A stretch of 64,000 nucleotides of DNA from Oceanicoccus sp. (lineage in GTDB: Bacteria > Pseudomonadota > Gammaproteobacteria > Pseudomonadales > Dasaniaceae), in contig NZ_JAQWFR010000004.1 in the NCBI RefSeq assembly GCF_029238675.1, positions 1 to 64,000 on the forward strand, given 5' to 3'. Positions 44,146 through 52,463 of this stretch are shown here, in pieces; position 1 is the first letter of the stretch, and each line of letters begins with the position of its first letter. A program made the position numbers and the translations under genes. The notes below the pieces were generated by a model. That model was not told the origin of the DNA. It made no database searches and saw nothing but the letters and a program-made list of their open reading frames with translations.

Positions 44146-44771
44146 TGAACAAATTAAAACAGGCCACTGAGAAATTAAATACTGTCATACATTCTATTAG
44201 TCCCTGGGTTTATCTGGCAGGTCTTGTTATCGTATTTCTTATTCCACAGACCTTTAAAAATATTCCTTTAAAACAGATTATTGTTAAGGTTGAAACGGTG
44301 GATTTGAGCACCATCGTTAACAGTGAAGCGCCGCCCAACCCCGCTTCTCCTGCTGCCAGGTTTCAACAAATGGTGACCTATACAATTCGCTGCGCCGCAG
44401 CATCAACCAGTGATGTGTGTGACGCTACCGCTCTGGAGTTTCACTTTCCTGCAACACCTCCCCCCAGTATCGATATCACACTCAATAGAAGTAACTATAA
44501 CGCCAATATCCAACATGCCACATTTGATGGAAATGGAAGAAAAAAATATAAAATTACTCTCAGTTCAATGACGGCCAAAGATGAACTGAAAATTGTTAGC
44601 GGGATCAAGGGCCATGTTGACCAGGAGGATCTGGACTTGCTTGATCATGCCAGCCAGGACCTTATAGGCCATCGGATTTCCTGCTCAAAAATTGCCGGGG
44701 ATAACTGGTTTTTAATCTGCAATGAGTCGCCAACATTTGCTCAGCGCATAAGTGCTATTTCACCCTTTTAA
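44145..44771 (+). CDS. Membrane-anchored hypothetical protein, second gene of the DUF900 cassette
   Basis: A 208-residue protein with one membrane helix near residues 21-40 (SPWVYLAGLVIVFLIPQTF) and a C-terminal domain probably facing the periplasm. That domain has paired Cys residues (IRCAAAST with VCDATAL; RISCSKIAG with FLICNES) consistent with disulfides. No family is recognised. The ATG at 44145 was chosen because it overlaps the upstream stop (TAATG) and has GGAG 10 bases before it; the frame is open 10 codons further upstream inside the previous gene. The context suggests it acts with the secreted peptide and the hydrolase. Confidence 0.7.
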   Translation: MNKLKQATEKLNTVIHSISPWVYLAGLVIVFLIPQTFKNIPLKQIIVKVETVDLSTIVNSEAPPNPASPAARFQQMVTYTIRCAAASTSDVCDATALEFHFPATPPPSIDITLNRSNYNANIQHATFDGNGRKKYKITLSSMTAKDELKIVSGIKGHVDQEDLDLLDHASQDLIGHRISCSKIAGDNWFLICNESPTFAQRISAISPF

Positions 44772-44801
44772 CTCTGATAAACATTCTGTCAGGAGATATC
44801 T

Positions 44802-45779
44802 ATGCTGTTCGCCACTAATCGCACTCCGCGCCAATCGGCAAAGTCTAAAAAAAATAGAACCATTAATTTTTCATTGCAAAATACCAGTGTCCGGCAAGAT
44901 ATGTACTTTTGCCGCCGGCATGGCGTTGATGATTATTCTGAGATCGGCAACCAGGCTTTTTTTCAACAGCTAAAAGACCTGGATGGTAAAACTCAAATTT
45001 TATTTTATATTCATGGTTTTAATAATACGGGTGAAGCCGATGTATTTCCCAATGCCCTGATGTTACAGAGTATGTTCGACGAGTTAAGCCCGGGGCTGGT
45101 ACATATTGTTCCTTTAATCTGGCCCTGTGATGATGATTCCGCGGTTGCTTTTATGGATGATTACTGGGATGACCAGCGGGCTTCAAGAGCCAGTGGTGAT
45201 GCCTTTGCCCGCATGCTTGGCCTGTTTGATAGCTGGCGTAAAGAAGAGGCGAAAAAACCTAACCCCTGTAGCCGCCGGATGAATGTGCTAGCCCATTCTA
45301 TGGGTAACCGTGTATTGCGCAATGCTATTAATAGCTGGGTAAAGTTTGATATGGCGGGCAATATGCCGCAGCTATTTCGCAATGTATTTATGGTGGCCGC
45401 TGATGTTGTTAACCATACCCTGGAATATGAACACGACGGCCGCTATATCCCTGATTCTGCCAGAAATGTGGTGGTGTATTATGCCAATGATGATTTAGCT
45501 ATGCCTGCCAGCAAGGTAGCCAATCTTAAAAATATAACGGCATCGCGTCGGCTGGGTATGACGGGGCCGGAGTCTATGTCGGAGGAGCGGTTGGCAAAAA
45601 ATGTTTTTGAAGTGGACTGCGATAATTTTAATAATAGTTGGGGGGATAAAAAGGGGCATACATATTTTTTACGTAATGATGCCGGGGTGATTAGTCCGGT
45701 GGTTCATCATATGTTGGCGGCGATTGATGGGGGGCGGGTTTTGCCGGCTAAGCGGCAACATGTGTTGGAGAAGCCTTAG
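44802..45779 (+). CDS. DUF900 alpha/beta hydrolase
   Basis: A 325-residue protein with the alpha/beta-hydrolase layout of the DUF900/COG4782 group. The oxyanion region is LFYIHGFNNTG (near 65), the nucleophile elbow AHSMGNRVL (Ser near 165), and a candidate Asp and His lie in YYANDDLAM and KKGHTYFL. It lacks the signal peptide or lipobox found in many DUF900 proteins, so it is predicted to be cytoplasmic. AGGAG lies 7 bases before the ATG, 30 bp after the preceding gene. An esterase or lipase role is likely; the substrate is unknown. Confidence 0.82.
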   Translation: MLFATNRTPRQSAKSKKNRTINFSLQNTSVRQDMYFCRRHGVDDYSEIGNQAFFQQLKDLDGKTQILFYIHGFNNTGEADVFPNALMLQSMFDELSPGLVHIVPLIWPCDDDSAVAFMDDYWDDQRASRASGDAFARMLGLFDSWRKEEAKKPNPCSRRMNVLAHSMGNRVLRNAINSWVKFDMAGNMPQLFRNVFMVAADVVNHTLEYEHDGRYIPDSARNVVVYYANDDLAMPASKVANLKNITASRRLGMTGPESMSEERLAKNVFEVDCDNFNNSWGDKKGHTYFLRNDAGVISPVVHHMLAAIDGGRVLPAKRQHVLEKP

Positions 45780-45819
45780 CCCTTCAAGATCTCGTAGTAT
45801 TTTAATGTTAGAGAATTTT

Positions 45820-46227
45820 ATGAAGCCACGAATGAGTATGATCACTTTAGGTGTTGAGGATTTAAATCGATCGGTGGCGTTTTACCAAAACGGTTTAGGT
45901 TTTCCTCGCCAGGGTGATGAAGAGAATGTTGCGTTTTTTAATTTGAATGGCACCTGGCTTGGACTTTATGGCCGGGAAGCGTTGGCGGAGGATGCCCAGG
46001 TCAGTGCCGAAGGCTCGGGTTTTAATAGTTTTGCCATTGCCCATAATGTGCATTCGGAACAGGAGGTGGAAGCGGTGATGCAAACGGCGCTGGATGCCGG
46101 GGCGGAGCTGGTTAAAAAACCGCAGAAAGTATTTTGGGGTGGCTTTAGTGGTTATTTTAAAGACCCGGATGGTCATTTATGGGAGGTGGCTTATAATCCA
46201 TTTACCTGGATTGGCCCGGCAGATTAA
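45820..46227 (+). CDS. VOC-family (glyoxalase/bleomycin resistance-like) protein
   Basis: A 135-residue metal-binding VOC-fold protein with paired beta-alpha-beta modules: ITLGVEDLNRSVAFYQNGLGF near the start, and GYFKDPDGHLWEVAYNPF near the end, where His and Glu are likely metal ligands. Function is unspecified; such proteins include lyases, dioxygenases and thiol transferases. The ATG at 45820 has AGAG 8 bases upstream. The frame is open upstream to an ATG inside the DUF900 gene, but that part has no family counterpart. It lies 40 bp after that gene. Confidence 0.82.
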   Translation: MKPRMSMITLGVEDLNRSVAFYQNGLGFPRQGDEENVAFFNLNGTWLGLYGREALAEDAQVSAEGSGFNSFAIAHNVHSEQEVEAVMQTALDAGAELVKKPQKVFWGGFSGYFKDPDGHLWEVAYNPFTWIGPAD

Positions 46228-46235
46228 AGGACTTC

Positions 46236-46835
46236 ATGAAACCTTCCGATATTGGCAAAGCCTACAATACCATTACCCACCTGTGGCAAAGCCCCAGGTT
46301 TAATCGCAACAATGGTATTGACGCGCATAAACGGGCGATCGCTTTTTTAACTAATAAGCGCACAGCATTGGATGTAGGTTGCGGATGTACTGGGCGCTTT
46401 ATCGATCTGTTACTCGCCGAAGGCTTTGTTCCTGAGGGAGTAGATATCTCCGATAAGATGATAGCCCTGGCCCAGGAGCGGCACCCTGATATTTGTTTTT
46501 ACCAACAGGATATCTGTGAGTGGGATATTCCCAGTCACTATGACCTGATTACCGCCTGGGATAGTATCTGGCATATCCCCCTTGAGCGGCAAAAGGATGT
46601 GCTGGCCAAACTGGTAGCCGCTCTCAATAAAGGTGGGGTATTTATTTTTTCCTGTGGTGCCACTGAAGAAGCCGGTGACCATACCGATGATTTTATGGGG
46701 CCCGAGGTCTATTACTCAACACTGGGTATTCACGGTTTTCTGGAACATTTGACCAGTCTGGGCTGTATCAGTCGGCACTTTGAATATGACCAGTACCCGG
46801 AGCTGCACGCTTATTTTATTGTGCAAAAGCCGTAG
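46236..46835 (+). CDS. Class I SAM-dependent methyltransferase
   Basis: A 199-residue cytoplasmic methyltransferase. The SAM-binding motif I is ALDVGCGCTGRFIDLLLAEG (near 46), followed by motif II VDISDKMIALAQERHPD and motif IV DLITAWDSIWHIP. The substrate is unknown; the fold is similar to UbiE/ArsM-like small-molecule enzymes. AAAGGA lies 5 bases before the ATG, and the VOC gene ends 8 bp upstream, so the two are cotranscribed. Confidence 0.88.
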   Translation: MKPSDIGKAYNTITHLWQSPRFNRNNGIDAHKRAIAFLTNKRTALDVGCGCTGRFIDLLLAEGFVPEGVDISDKMIALAQERHPDICFYQQDICEWDIPSHYDLITAWDSIWHIPLERQKDVLAKLVAALNKGGVFIFSCGATEEAGDHTDDFMGPEVYYSTLGIHGFLEHLTSLGCISRHFEYDQYPELHAYFIVQKP

Positions 46836-46847
46836 TGATGCCTAGGC

Positions 46848-46861
46848 TGGATTGCAATCCA
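46848..46861. repeat. TGGATTGCAATCCA palindrome
   Basis: A perfect 14-bp palindrome 12 bp after the methyltransferase stop, related to the one at 35058-35075. It could form a cruciform or a short hairpin in the 3' untranslated region. Confidence 0.5.
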
Positions 46862-46917
46862 CCACTTCCAAGCATGCGCAGATTGGGTTGTTGGCCAACT
46901 GGAAAATTAACCCACGC

Positions 46918-46977
46918 CGTCGTCCCCGCGTAGGCGGGGACCCAGCGTCTCTAGATTCCCGCCTTCGCGGGAATGAC
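46918..46977. repeat. REPIN-like palindromic repeat, short copy G
   Basis: A 60-bp copy: CGTCGTCCCCGCGTAGGCGG on the left and an inverted CCCGCCTTCGCGGGAATGAC unit on the right. The right unit overlaps the 3' end of the DUF523/DUF1722 gene and encodes its last residues. Confidence 0.88.
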
Positions 46978-47919
46978 ATTGTCCATTAGAAAAGTCTGCT
47001 GACCTATATAATCATTAGGGTAAGTATTAAAGTAATGATTAAGCAATTTTACCGGTACAATTAATGGCACCTCGCCGGTGCGGTACTGGTCAATTAATTG
47101 ATCAAAGGAAATTCTTTCGGTACTGCTGATATCCCGTTTTAAATAACCTTTAATATGTGATAGCGCATTGCTATAACCCTTGCGGGTAGCCGAACACTTA
47201 AGCGCCGTCATTAATAGCTCAATAAAATGGTCCGCCTGCTGTTGCGGATTCTCACGATCGGGTTTGGATAACAATCGGCCAATTTTCTTGTAGTGGGTAA
47301 CACTATGTGCCATCACCAAATATTTATAACGGGAGTAAAACTGGCTGAGCTGGTGTAGTGTTGGTATATCACCGACTTTGTTTAATTGCTTCCATTCATG
47401 ATAGGCATGCACCCTACGGACAAAATTTTCACGCAGGTTGGGGTCATGCAGGCGACCATTTTCTTCTACGGGTAGTAAAGGATCATTATCCATTATCTGT
47501 TGCGCGTAAACACCGACACCGGTATTGGCTAAGGCATTGCCTTCATCGTTATAGCGTTTAACTCGCTCATAGCCACAACTGGGGGAGCCTTTTACAAAAA
47601 CATAACCGGCAAATTCCCGATGCTTTGCTGTCATCTCATTGGCAAAATTTCTTAATGGCTGCGCATATTCAATGGTTTGTGTTTCGCTGTCCTTAACATA
47701 GATGCCTTCATTGTTTTCAACAATTCTGATCGGCTCACGGGGTACAGGTAAACCAATGGCCACCTCTGGGCATAGCGGAATCATATCCATGGTTTCAGCC
47801 AGCTTTTCCAATACATGACTGCGCTTTTTAGCATCGCCACTATAGCGAACAGCATGGCCGACCAAACAAGCTCCGATACCGACTTGAGGCTTTGTGGACG
47901 CTGCACTTTCTGAGCTCAT
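46951..47919 (-). CDS. DUF523-DUF1722 protein (YbgA-like fusion)
   Basis: A 322-residue protein of two domains. DUF523 (about 12-155) has VGIGACLVGHAVRYSG, PLCPEVAIGLPVPREPI and the Cys motif VKGSPSCGYERVK. DUF1722 (about 185-300) has YKYLVMAHSVTHYKKIGRL. The function is not established; recent work on this family should be checked. GGGAG lies 8 bases before the ATG at 47919, which is preferred to a GTG seven codons upstream. The C-terminal NVIPAKAGI and stop are encoded by a palindromic repeat unit, indicating a repeat insertion at the gene end. Confidence 0.88.
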   Translation of the reverse strand: MSSESAASTKPQVGIGACLVGHAVRYSGDAKKRSHVLEKLAETMDMIPLCPEVAIGLPVPREPIRIVENNEGIYVKDSETQTIEYAQPLRNFANEMTAKHREFAGYVFVKGSPSCGYERVKRYNDEGNALANTGVGVYAQQIMDNDPLLPVEENGRLHDPNLRENFVRRVHAYHEWKQLNKVGDIPTLHQLSQFYSRYKYLVMAHSVTHYKKIGRLLSKPDRENPQQQADHFIELLMTALKCSATRKGYSNALSHIKGYLKRDISSTERISFDQLIDQYRTGEVPLIVPVKLLNHYFNTYPNDYIGQQTFLMDNVIPAKAGI

Positions 47920-48090
47920 TATATTTCTCCCAAGAACCACTTTTTTTCATATACGGCGCAGGGCGAATTTCCGATCAATCTGGCCAATATTCAGTGTTTA
48001 CGGGGGCTGCAATAGCTTTAAATGGCGGATTTATGCATAATAAGCCGCGTTTATTAGTCGATTAGCCACAGGCATTAAAGGCCAGAGCTT

Positions 48091-49716
48091 ATGTACCACA
48101 GCTACTTTGGTTTAAAAGAAGCGCCCTTTTCTATAGCGGTAAACCCACGCTACCTCTTTATGAGCGCCCGCCACCGGGATGCTCTGGCCCATCTGCTCTA
48201 TGGTGTGGGTGTGGGCGGCGGTTTTATTCTGCTAACCGGCGAAGTGGGAACCGGTAAAACGACGGTTAATCGAAGCCTGTTAGAACAAATTCCCGACAAT
48301 ACCGATATCGCCCTAATCCTCAACCCGGCACTCAACGCGGTTGAGTTGTTGGCTACCGTCTGTGATGAGCTGGGGATCGAGTACGATAGTGGTGAGCAAA
48401 GTCTTAAAGTCTTAACGGATAAGTTGCATCAGTTTTTATTAAGCAACTATGCCAGCGGCCGCAATACCGTGCTGTTGATTGATGAAGCACAGCATTTGCA
48501 GTTTGAGGTGTTAGAGCAAATACGGCTGTTAACCAACCTTGAAACCAACACCAAGAAGTTGCTGCAAATTGTTTTGGTGGGGCAGCCTGAGTTACGCGCC
48601 CTGCTCAACAAGCCCGAGCTAAGACAGCTCGCCCAACGTATTACCGCTCGCTACCAATTAAAGCCGCTCAATCTTGCCGAGACCGATGCTTATATCCGTC
48701 ATCGCCTACAGGTTGCTGGCTTACCCGCCAATCAAACCCTGTTCCCGAAAAAAGTGGTTAAAGGTATTCATACCGTTAGCCGCGGCGTACCCCGCATTAT
48801 TAATGTGTTATGTGATCGCATGTTGCTGGGCACTTATGGGCAAAATAAAACTATGGTTGATCGCGCTATGTTAAAACAGGCGATTACCGAAGTGATGGGC
48901 GAAGAAGATGATATCGAACTGCATGCGCCGAAAAACTTTTGGCCCATTATTGCCAGCCTGGTAGCAGCAATCTGTATCGCAGCCGCTTGGTGGGCATGGC
49001 CCACTGCCAGCATAGAACAAGCTGCGCCTAAGGTTGTAGCCACGCCAGACATTAAAGAACCTGTGATAGTGGCCCCATCCATACCTGTTAAACCCGTCCC
49101 TGCCACACCCATCTGGATCAATAACGAACAGCAAGCGATCAATGAATTAGCTTCTGTACTTAAAATAGATACCACTACGCTAACTATCGACTGCAACAAG
49201 AAAGGCTATACCAGCCCACGCTGTGAACGGCTGACGGTAAAAACCTGGCAAGAATTAATGGAATATAACCGACCTGCGGTTTTATCGATGATTACCGCCG
49301 CCAAAATGCAAGTCTATGTGACGCTGGTTGCTATTGATAATCAACAGGCCACGGTGCAGCTGAACAATCAAATCGTGGAAGTCCCCCTATCGGCTATTGG
49401 CGAAATTTGGACTGGGGATTTTATGTTTATCTGGACACCGCCGCCGGGCTATAGCAAACCTTTTTCTGCAGAATATAGCGGCCCGATGGTGAAATGGCTG
49501 GCGCAGCAATTTGCCGAGCTGGATGACCAAAATTCATTATTGGCTGAAGCTACTTTTAATGCGGCACTCGTGCAGCGGGTTAAAATTTTCCAGAAAAATA
49601 ATCAGTTATTAGATGATGGTGTTGTCGGCTTAAAAACTTTACTAAAACTTAATGAGCGGTTAAACAAAGCCACAACGCTTAATCCTTTGACTGATAATAC
49701 AGCGACGGAGGGTTAA
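48091..49716 (+). CDS. gspA: GspA/ExeA-type AAA ATPase with peptidoglycan-binding domain
   Basis: A 541-residue inner-membrane ATPase that with GspB helps the type II secretin assemble across peptidoglycan. The N-terminal AAA domain opens MYHSYFGLKEAPFSIAVNPR, with Walker A GEVGTGKTTVNRS near 49 and Walker B VLLIDEAQHL near 130. A membrane helix follows near 285-306 (FWPIIASLVAAICIAAAWW), then a Pro-rich stretch and a C-terminal peptidoglycan-binding motif region (about 470-525, RVKIFQKNNQLLDDGVVG). gspB follows 2 bp downstream. No other gsp genes are in the window. Confidence 0.9.
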   Translation: MYHSYFGLKEAPFSIAVNPRYLFMSARHRDALAHLLYGVGVGGGFILLTGEVGTGKTTVNRSLLEQIPDNTDIALILNPALNAVELLATVCDELGIEYDSGEQSLKVLTDKLHQFLLSNYASGRNTVLLIDEAQHLQFEVLEQIRLLTNLETNTKKLLQIVLVGQPELRALLNKPELRQLAQRITARYQLKPLNLAETDAYIRHRLQVAGLPANQTLFPKKVVKGIHTVSRGVPRIINVLCDRMLLGTYGQNKTMVDRAMLKQAITEVMGEEDDIELHAPKNFWPIIASLVAAICIAAAWWAWPTASIEQAAPKVVATPDIKEPVIVAPSIPVKPVPATPIWINNEQQAINELASVLKIDTTTLTIDCNKKGYTSPRCERLTVKTWQELMEYNRPAVLSMITAAKMQVYVTLVAIDNQQATVQLNNQIVEVPLSAIGEIWTGDFMFIWTPPPGYSKPFSAEYSGPMVKWLAQQFAELDDQNSLLAEATFNAALVQRVKIFQKNNQLLDDGVVGLKTLLKLNERLNKATTLNPLTDNTATEG

Positions 49717-49718
49717 GC

Positions 49719-50450
49719 ATGTCATTGATACTTGATGCCCTGAATCGTGCCGACCGGGAAAGAGCGGAAGAAAACCATATCCCTAACCTCCATGCCAGTC
49801 ATGGGCCTGCCCTTCAAACTAGCAGCCCGATTCGGCGCTGGATTATAGAGGGGGTTATCATTGCAACTGCCATTGCAGTCTTTGCCTATTCACAGTGGTC
49901 GGATGAAACCGTTACTCCAGTAGCTCCAATAACTTCAATAACTTCAATAAAACCAACAACACCTGTACCAGCCCAGCCGGCTCCGGTTAAACCCAGGCCG
50001 GCAGAACCTGAACCTGTTGTTGAAAAGTCGGTTGTTACCAAAGCTACTGAAAAACCTGAAACCGACACCGCGATAAATGCTTTATATAAAAAACCTGTGA
50101 AAGAAGCACCGGTGGTTAAAAAATCTATCGTCAGTACGCCACCTGTTACTGAGCCGGTAGTTGAACAAGAGGTGGATAATACGCTGTTTATTTTGCAACA
50201 AATCCCCTTAATCACTGAACGCTCAACGCGTTTTCAGCGGGGAATACCCACCATAAATTATGAGGTGCATGTCTACTCAGCGGAAGATGGCGCAGGTTTT
50301 GTAAAACTGAATGGAAGCATTGCCCGAGTCGGCACTCAAGTGGCGCCGGGGTTGAGGCTGATTGCTATATTAAATGACAGTATTGTACTGGATATGAATG
50401 GCACGCAATTTCGTTTGCCCGCCTTAAATAGCTGGGTCAATTACAATTAG
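49719..50450 (+). CDS. gspB: GspB/ExeB-type type II secretion protein
   Basis: A 243-residue protein with a short cytoplasmic part (MSLILDALNRADRERA, typical of GspB), one membrane helix near 40-60, a Pro/Val/Lys-rich linker (about 65-155) and a C-terminal GspB domain (about 165-243; FQRGIPTINYEVHVYSAEDG, FVKLNGSIARVG). It acts with GspA in secretin placement. GGAGG lies before the ATG, 2 bp after the gspA stop. The 3' end converges with the LysR gene with 3 bp between stops. Confidence 0.9.
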   Translation: MSLILDALNRADRERAEENHIPNLHASHGPALQTSSPIRRWIIEGVIIATAIAVFAYSQWSDETVTPVAPITSITSIKPTTPVPAQPAPVKPRPAEPEPVVEKSVVTKATEKPETDTAINALYKKPVKEAPVVKKSIVSTPPVTEPVVEQEVDNTLFILQQIPLITERSTRFQRGIPTINYEVHVYSAEDGAGFVKLNGSIARVGTQVAPGLRLIAILNDSIVLDMNGTQFRLPALNSWVNYN

Positions 50451-50453
50451 GTC

Positions 50454-51338
50454 TTATTTTAAATGTCGCCGGCAAAGCGCTAACCAGCGCTGGATACCTG
50501 CACTGCGATATTTGTTTTTGTGCAGTACACAATAAAACGCCCGTTTTAAATCCCGGTGGGGTACTTGCAGGGGAATAAGGGAGCCGCGCTGAAACGCATC
50601 GGATAAAGTGATGGCAGACAAACAGGATATACCAAGACCCGCTTCTACTGCCCGCTTGATTGCTTCGGTATGTTGTAACTCCAACTTAATGGTCTGCTCC
50701 GCTAAGAGGCCATGCATCGCGCGGTCAAAACCTTGCCGGGTACCCGACCCGGTTTCCCTAAGAATCCATTGTGCAGCAAGCAAGTCATCATCATCCAGTA
50801 ATGGCTTTTTAGCCAACGGGTGATCGGGTGCGCAAAACACCACTAACTCATCATCACGCCAGTGACTCACTTCCAGGTCGGCGTGGTGGAACTCACCCTC
50901 TATTAAGCCCAGGTCTAAATCAAAGTTAAGTACCTGCCTGGCAATAGACTCGGTATTGGCAACTTCCAGTTCTATCTCTGCCCCGGGGTTTTCACCCATA
51001 AACTCGGCGATTAAACCCACCGCCAGATAGTTACCAATGGTCAGGGTTGCACCCAGTTTGATATGGCCAATATCTTTGTGGTTAACCAACTCCTGCTCTA
51101 ACGCCCTGGCTTGTTCAATCAGGGCCTGCGCTTTCGGCCGCAGTGACAAGCCTTGTTCGTTAGCCTGCAGGCGCTTGCCCACCCGGTCAAACAACTGCAT
51201 ATCAAACTGTTGCTCAAGATCTTTAAGCGCCCCACTCGCCGCAGACTGGGACATAGCGAGGCTTTGCGCCGCTTTAGTGACATTCTCAAAGTGGGCGGTG
51301 GCAAGAAAGACTTCTAGTTGTCTGAGGGTATAACGCAT
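50454..51338 (-). CDS. LysR-family transcriptional regulator (FinR-like)
   Basis: A 294-residue regulator with an N-terminal winged helix (LRQLEVFLATAHFENVTKAA, QSLAMSQSAASGALKDLE, residues about 5-45) and a C-terminal effector-binding domain (about 90-290). It is divergent from fpr across 110 bp. In Pseudomonas the LysR regulator FinR lies divergent from fpr and activates it, so this is probably the equivalent; that is an inference from context. AGAG lies before the ATG. Confidence 0.88.
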   Translation of the reverse strand: MRYTLRQLEVFLATAHFENVTKAAQSLAMSQSAASGALKDLEQQFDMQLFDRVGKRLQANEQGLSLRPKAQALIEQARALEQELVNHKDIGHIKLGATLTIGNYLAVGLIAEFMGENPGAEIELEVANTESIARQVLNFDLDLGLIEGEFHHADLEVSHWRDDELVVFCAPDHPLAKKPLLDDDDLLAAQWILRETGSGTRQGFDRAMHGLLAEQTIKLELQHTEAIKRAVEAGLGISCLSAITLSDAFQRGSLIPLQVPHRDLKRAFYCVLHKNKYRSAGIQRWLALCRRHLK

Positions 51339-51448
51339 AGCTCTATATCTGTAAATCCGATTATATAAACAAGAATAACCCGTTTTACTAATATATCAAC
51401 CCCCCTTACTCTAACCTCATGAATCAACGGCAAGATTAAGGAACCACC
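51339..51448. promoter_or_regulatory. Divergent control region of the LysR gene and fpr
   Basis: The 110-bp region is AT-rich (TTATATAAACAAG, TTTACTAATATATCAA) and contains several T-N11-A matches, the loose LysR-binding pattern. An AAGGAA ribosome-binding site precedes the fpr start. No precise operator can be assigned. Confidence 0.4.
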
Positions 51449-52219
51449 ATGAGCAACTTACTGACCGAACAAGTGACCGACGTTAACCACTGGACAGACA
51501 CGCTATTCAGCTTTAAAACCACCCGACAATCCGGCTTTCGCTTTAAGAATGGCCATTTCACCATGATTGGGCTGGAGCGAGAAGGTAAGCCATTAATGCG
51601 AGCTTATAGTATTGCCAGTGCCAACTATGAAGATGAGCTGGAGTTTTTTAGCATTAAAGTACCGGATGGCCCCCTAACCTCTGAGCTTCAGAAGATTCAA
51701 CCCGGCGACAATATCTTGGTCAGCAGCAAACCTACGGGCACTTTGATTCTGGACAACCTGCTGCCGGGCAAGAACCTGTATCTTATTAGTACTGGCACTG
51801 GCCTGGCTCCCTTTATGAGTATTATCAAAGATCCTGAGACTTATGAGCAGTATGACAAGGTTATCCTGACTCATGGCTGCCGCTATGTGGATGAGCTGGC
51901 CTATCAGGAGTCGATTAATGAGCACCTGCCAGAGAATGAATACTTTGGCGAGCAAATTAAACAGCAGTTAATTTATTACCCCACAGTAACCCGTGAAGCT
52001 TTTAAGAATGAAGGCCGCATTACGGATTTGTTAGCCAATGGTAAACTGGCCAGTGATATTGGCCTGCCCGTCTTCAATAAAGAAGACGATCGCTTTATGA
52101 TTTGCGGCAGCCCCAGTATGCTGAAAGATACCTGTGCAATTTTGGATGCACAGGGTTTACAAGAAGCCCGACGCGGTAATGCTGGCCATTATGTGATTGA
52201 AAGGGCTTTTGTTGAATAA
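51449..52219 (+). CDS. fpr: Ferredoxin/flavodoxin-NADP+ reductase Fpr
   Basis: A 256-residue FAD enzyme that moves electrons between NADPH and ferredoxin or flavodoxin, used for Fe-S assembly and oxidative stress defence. The FAD-binding motif is RAYSIASANYEDELEFF (near 51-67). The NADPH domain has LYLISTGTGLAPFMSII and RFMICGSPSMLKDTCAIL, and the C-terminus is GHYVIERAFVE as in Pseudomonas Fpr, where the terminal residues cover the flavin. AAGGAA precedes the ATG. Confidence 0.95.
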   Translation: MSNLLTEQVTDVNHWTDTLFSFKTTRQSGFRFKNGHFTMIGLEREGKPLMRAYSIASANYEDELEFFSIKVPDGPLTSELQKIQPGDNILVSSKPTGTLILDNLLPGKNLYLISTGTGLAPFMSIIKDPETYEQYDKVILTHGCRYVDELAYQESINEHLPENEYFGEQIKQQLIYYPTVTREAFKNEGRITDLLANGKLASDIGLPVFNKEDDRFMICGSPSMLKDTCAILDAQGLQEARRGNAGHYVIERAFVE

Positions 52220-52240
52220 ATGACTCTGCAGGAAGTAATG

Positions 52241-52456
52241 ATGGAAAATGACAATGCCGACACCGAAAAGCCACTCTCTTTTTTTCAAATGGTCGGCAGT
52301 GTTTTAGCTTCGTTTTTTGGGGTGCAAAGCAAAAAGAACAAAGAACGAGACTTTAAGCGCGGTAAAGCCTCGCAGTTTATTGCGGTGGGAATTTTAATGA
52401 CCATTGTCTGGTATGGGGCAATTTACTTTTTAGTCAATATTGTATTGGAAAAATAG
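52241..52456 (+). CDS. DUF2970 small membrane protein
   Basis: A 71-residue protein with one C-terminal helix (FIAVGILMTIVWYGAIYFLV) after an amphipathic LSFFQMVGSVLASFFGVQS segment and a basic stretch (KKNKERDFKRGK). These match the DUF2970 pattern; function is unknown. The frame opens at an ATG adjoining the fpr stop (52220), but AGGA at 52230-52233 is correctly spaced for the ATG at 52241. It is cotranscribed with fpr. Confidence 0.82.
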   Translation: MENDNADTEKPLSFFQMVGSVLASFFGVQSKKNKERDFKRGKASQFIAVGILMTIVWYGAIYFLVNIVLEK

Positions 52457-52463
52457 ACTCTGT

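Noticed and set aside
44752-44973. 73-codon plus-strand ORF at the start of the DUF900 gene
   Set aside because: Overlaps the DUF900 gene in another frame, with no ribosome-binding site or domain; that gene's own frame has AGGAG and catalytic motifs.
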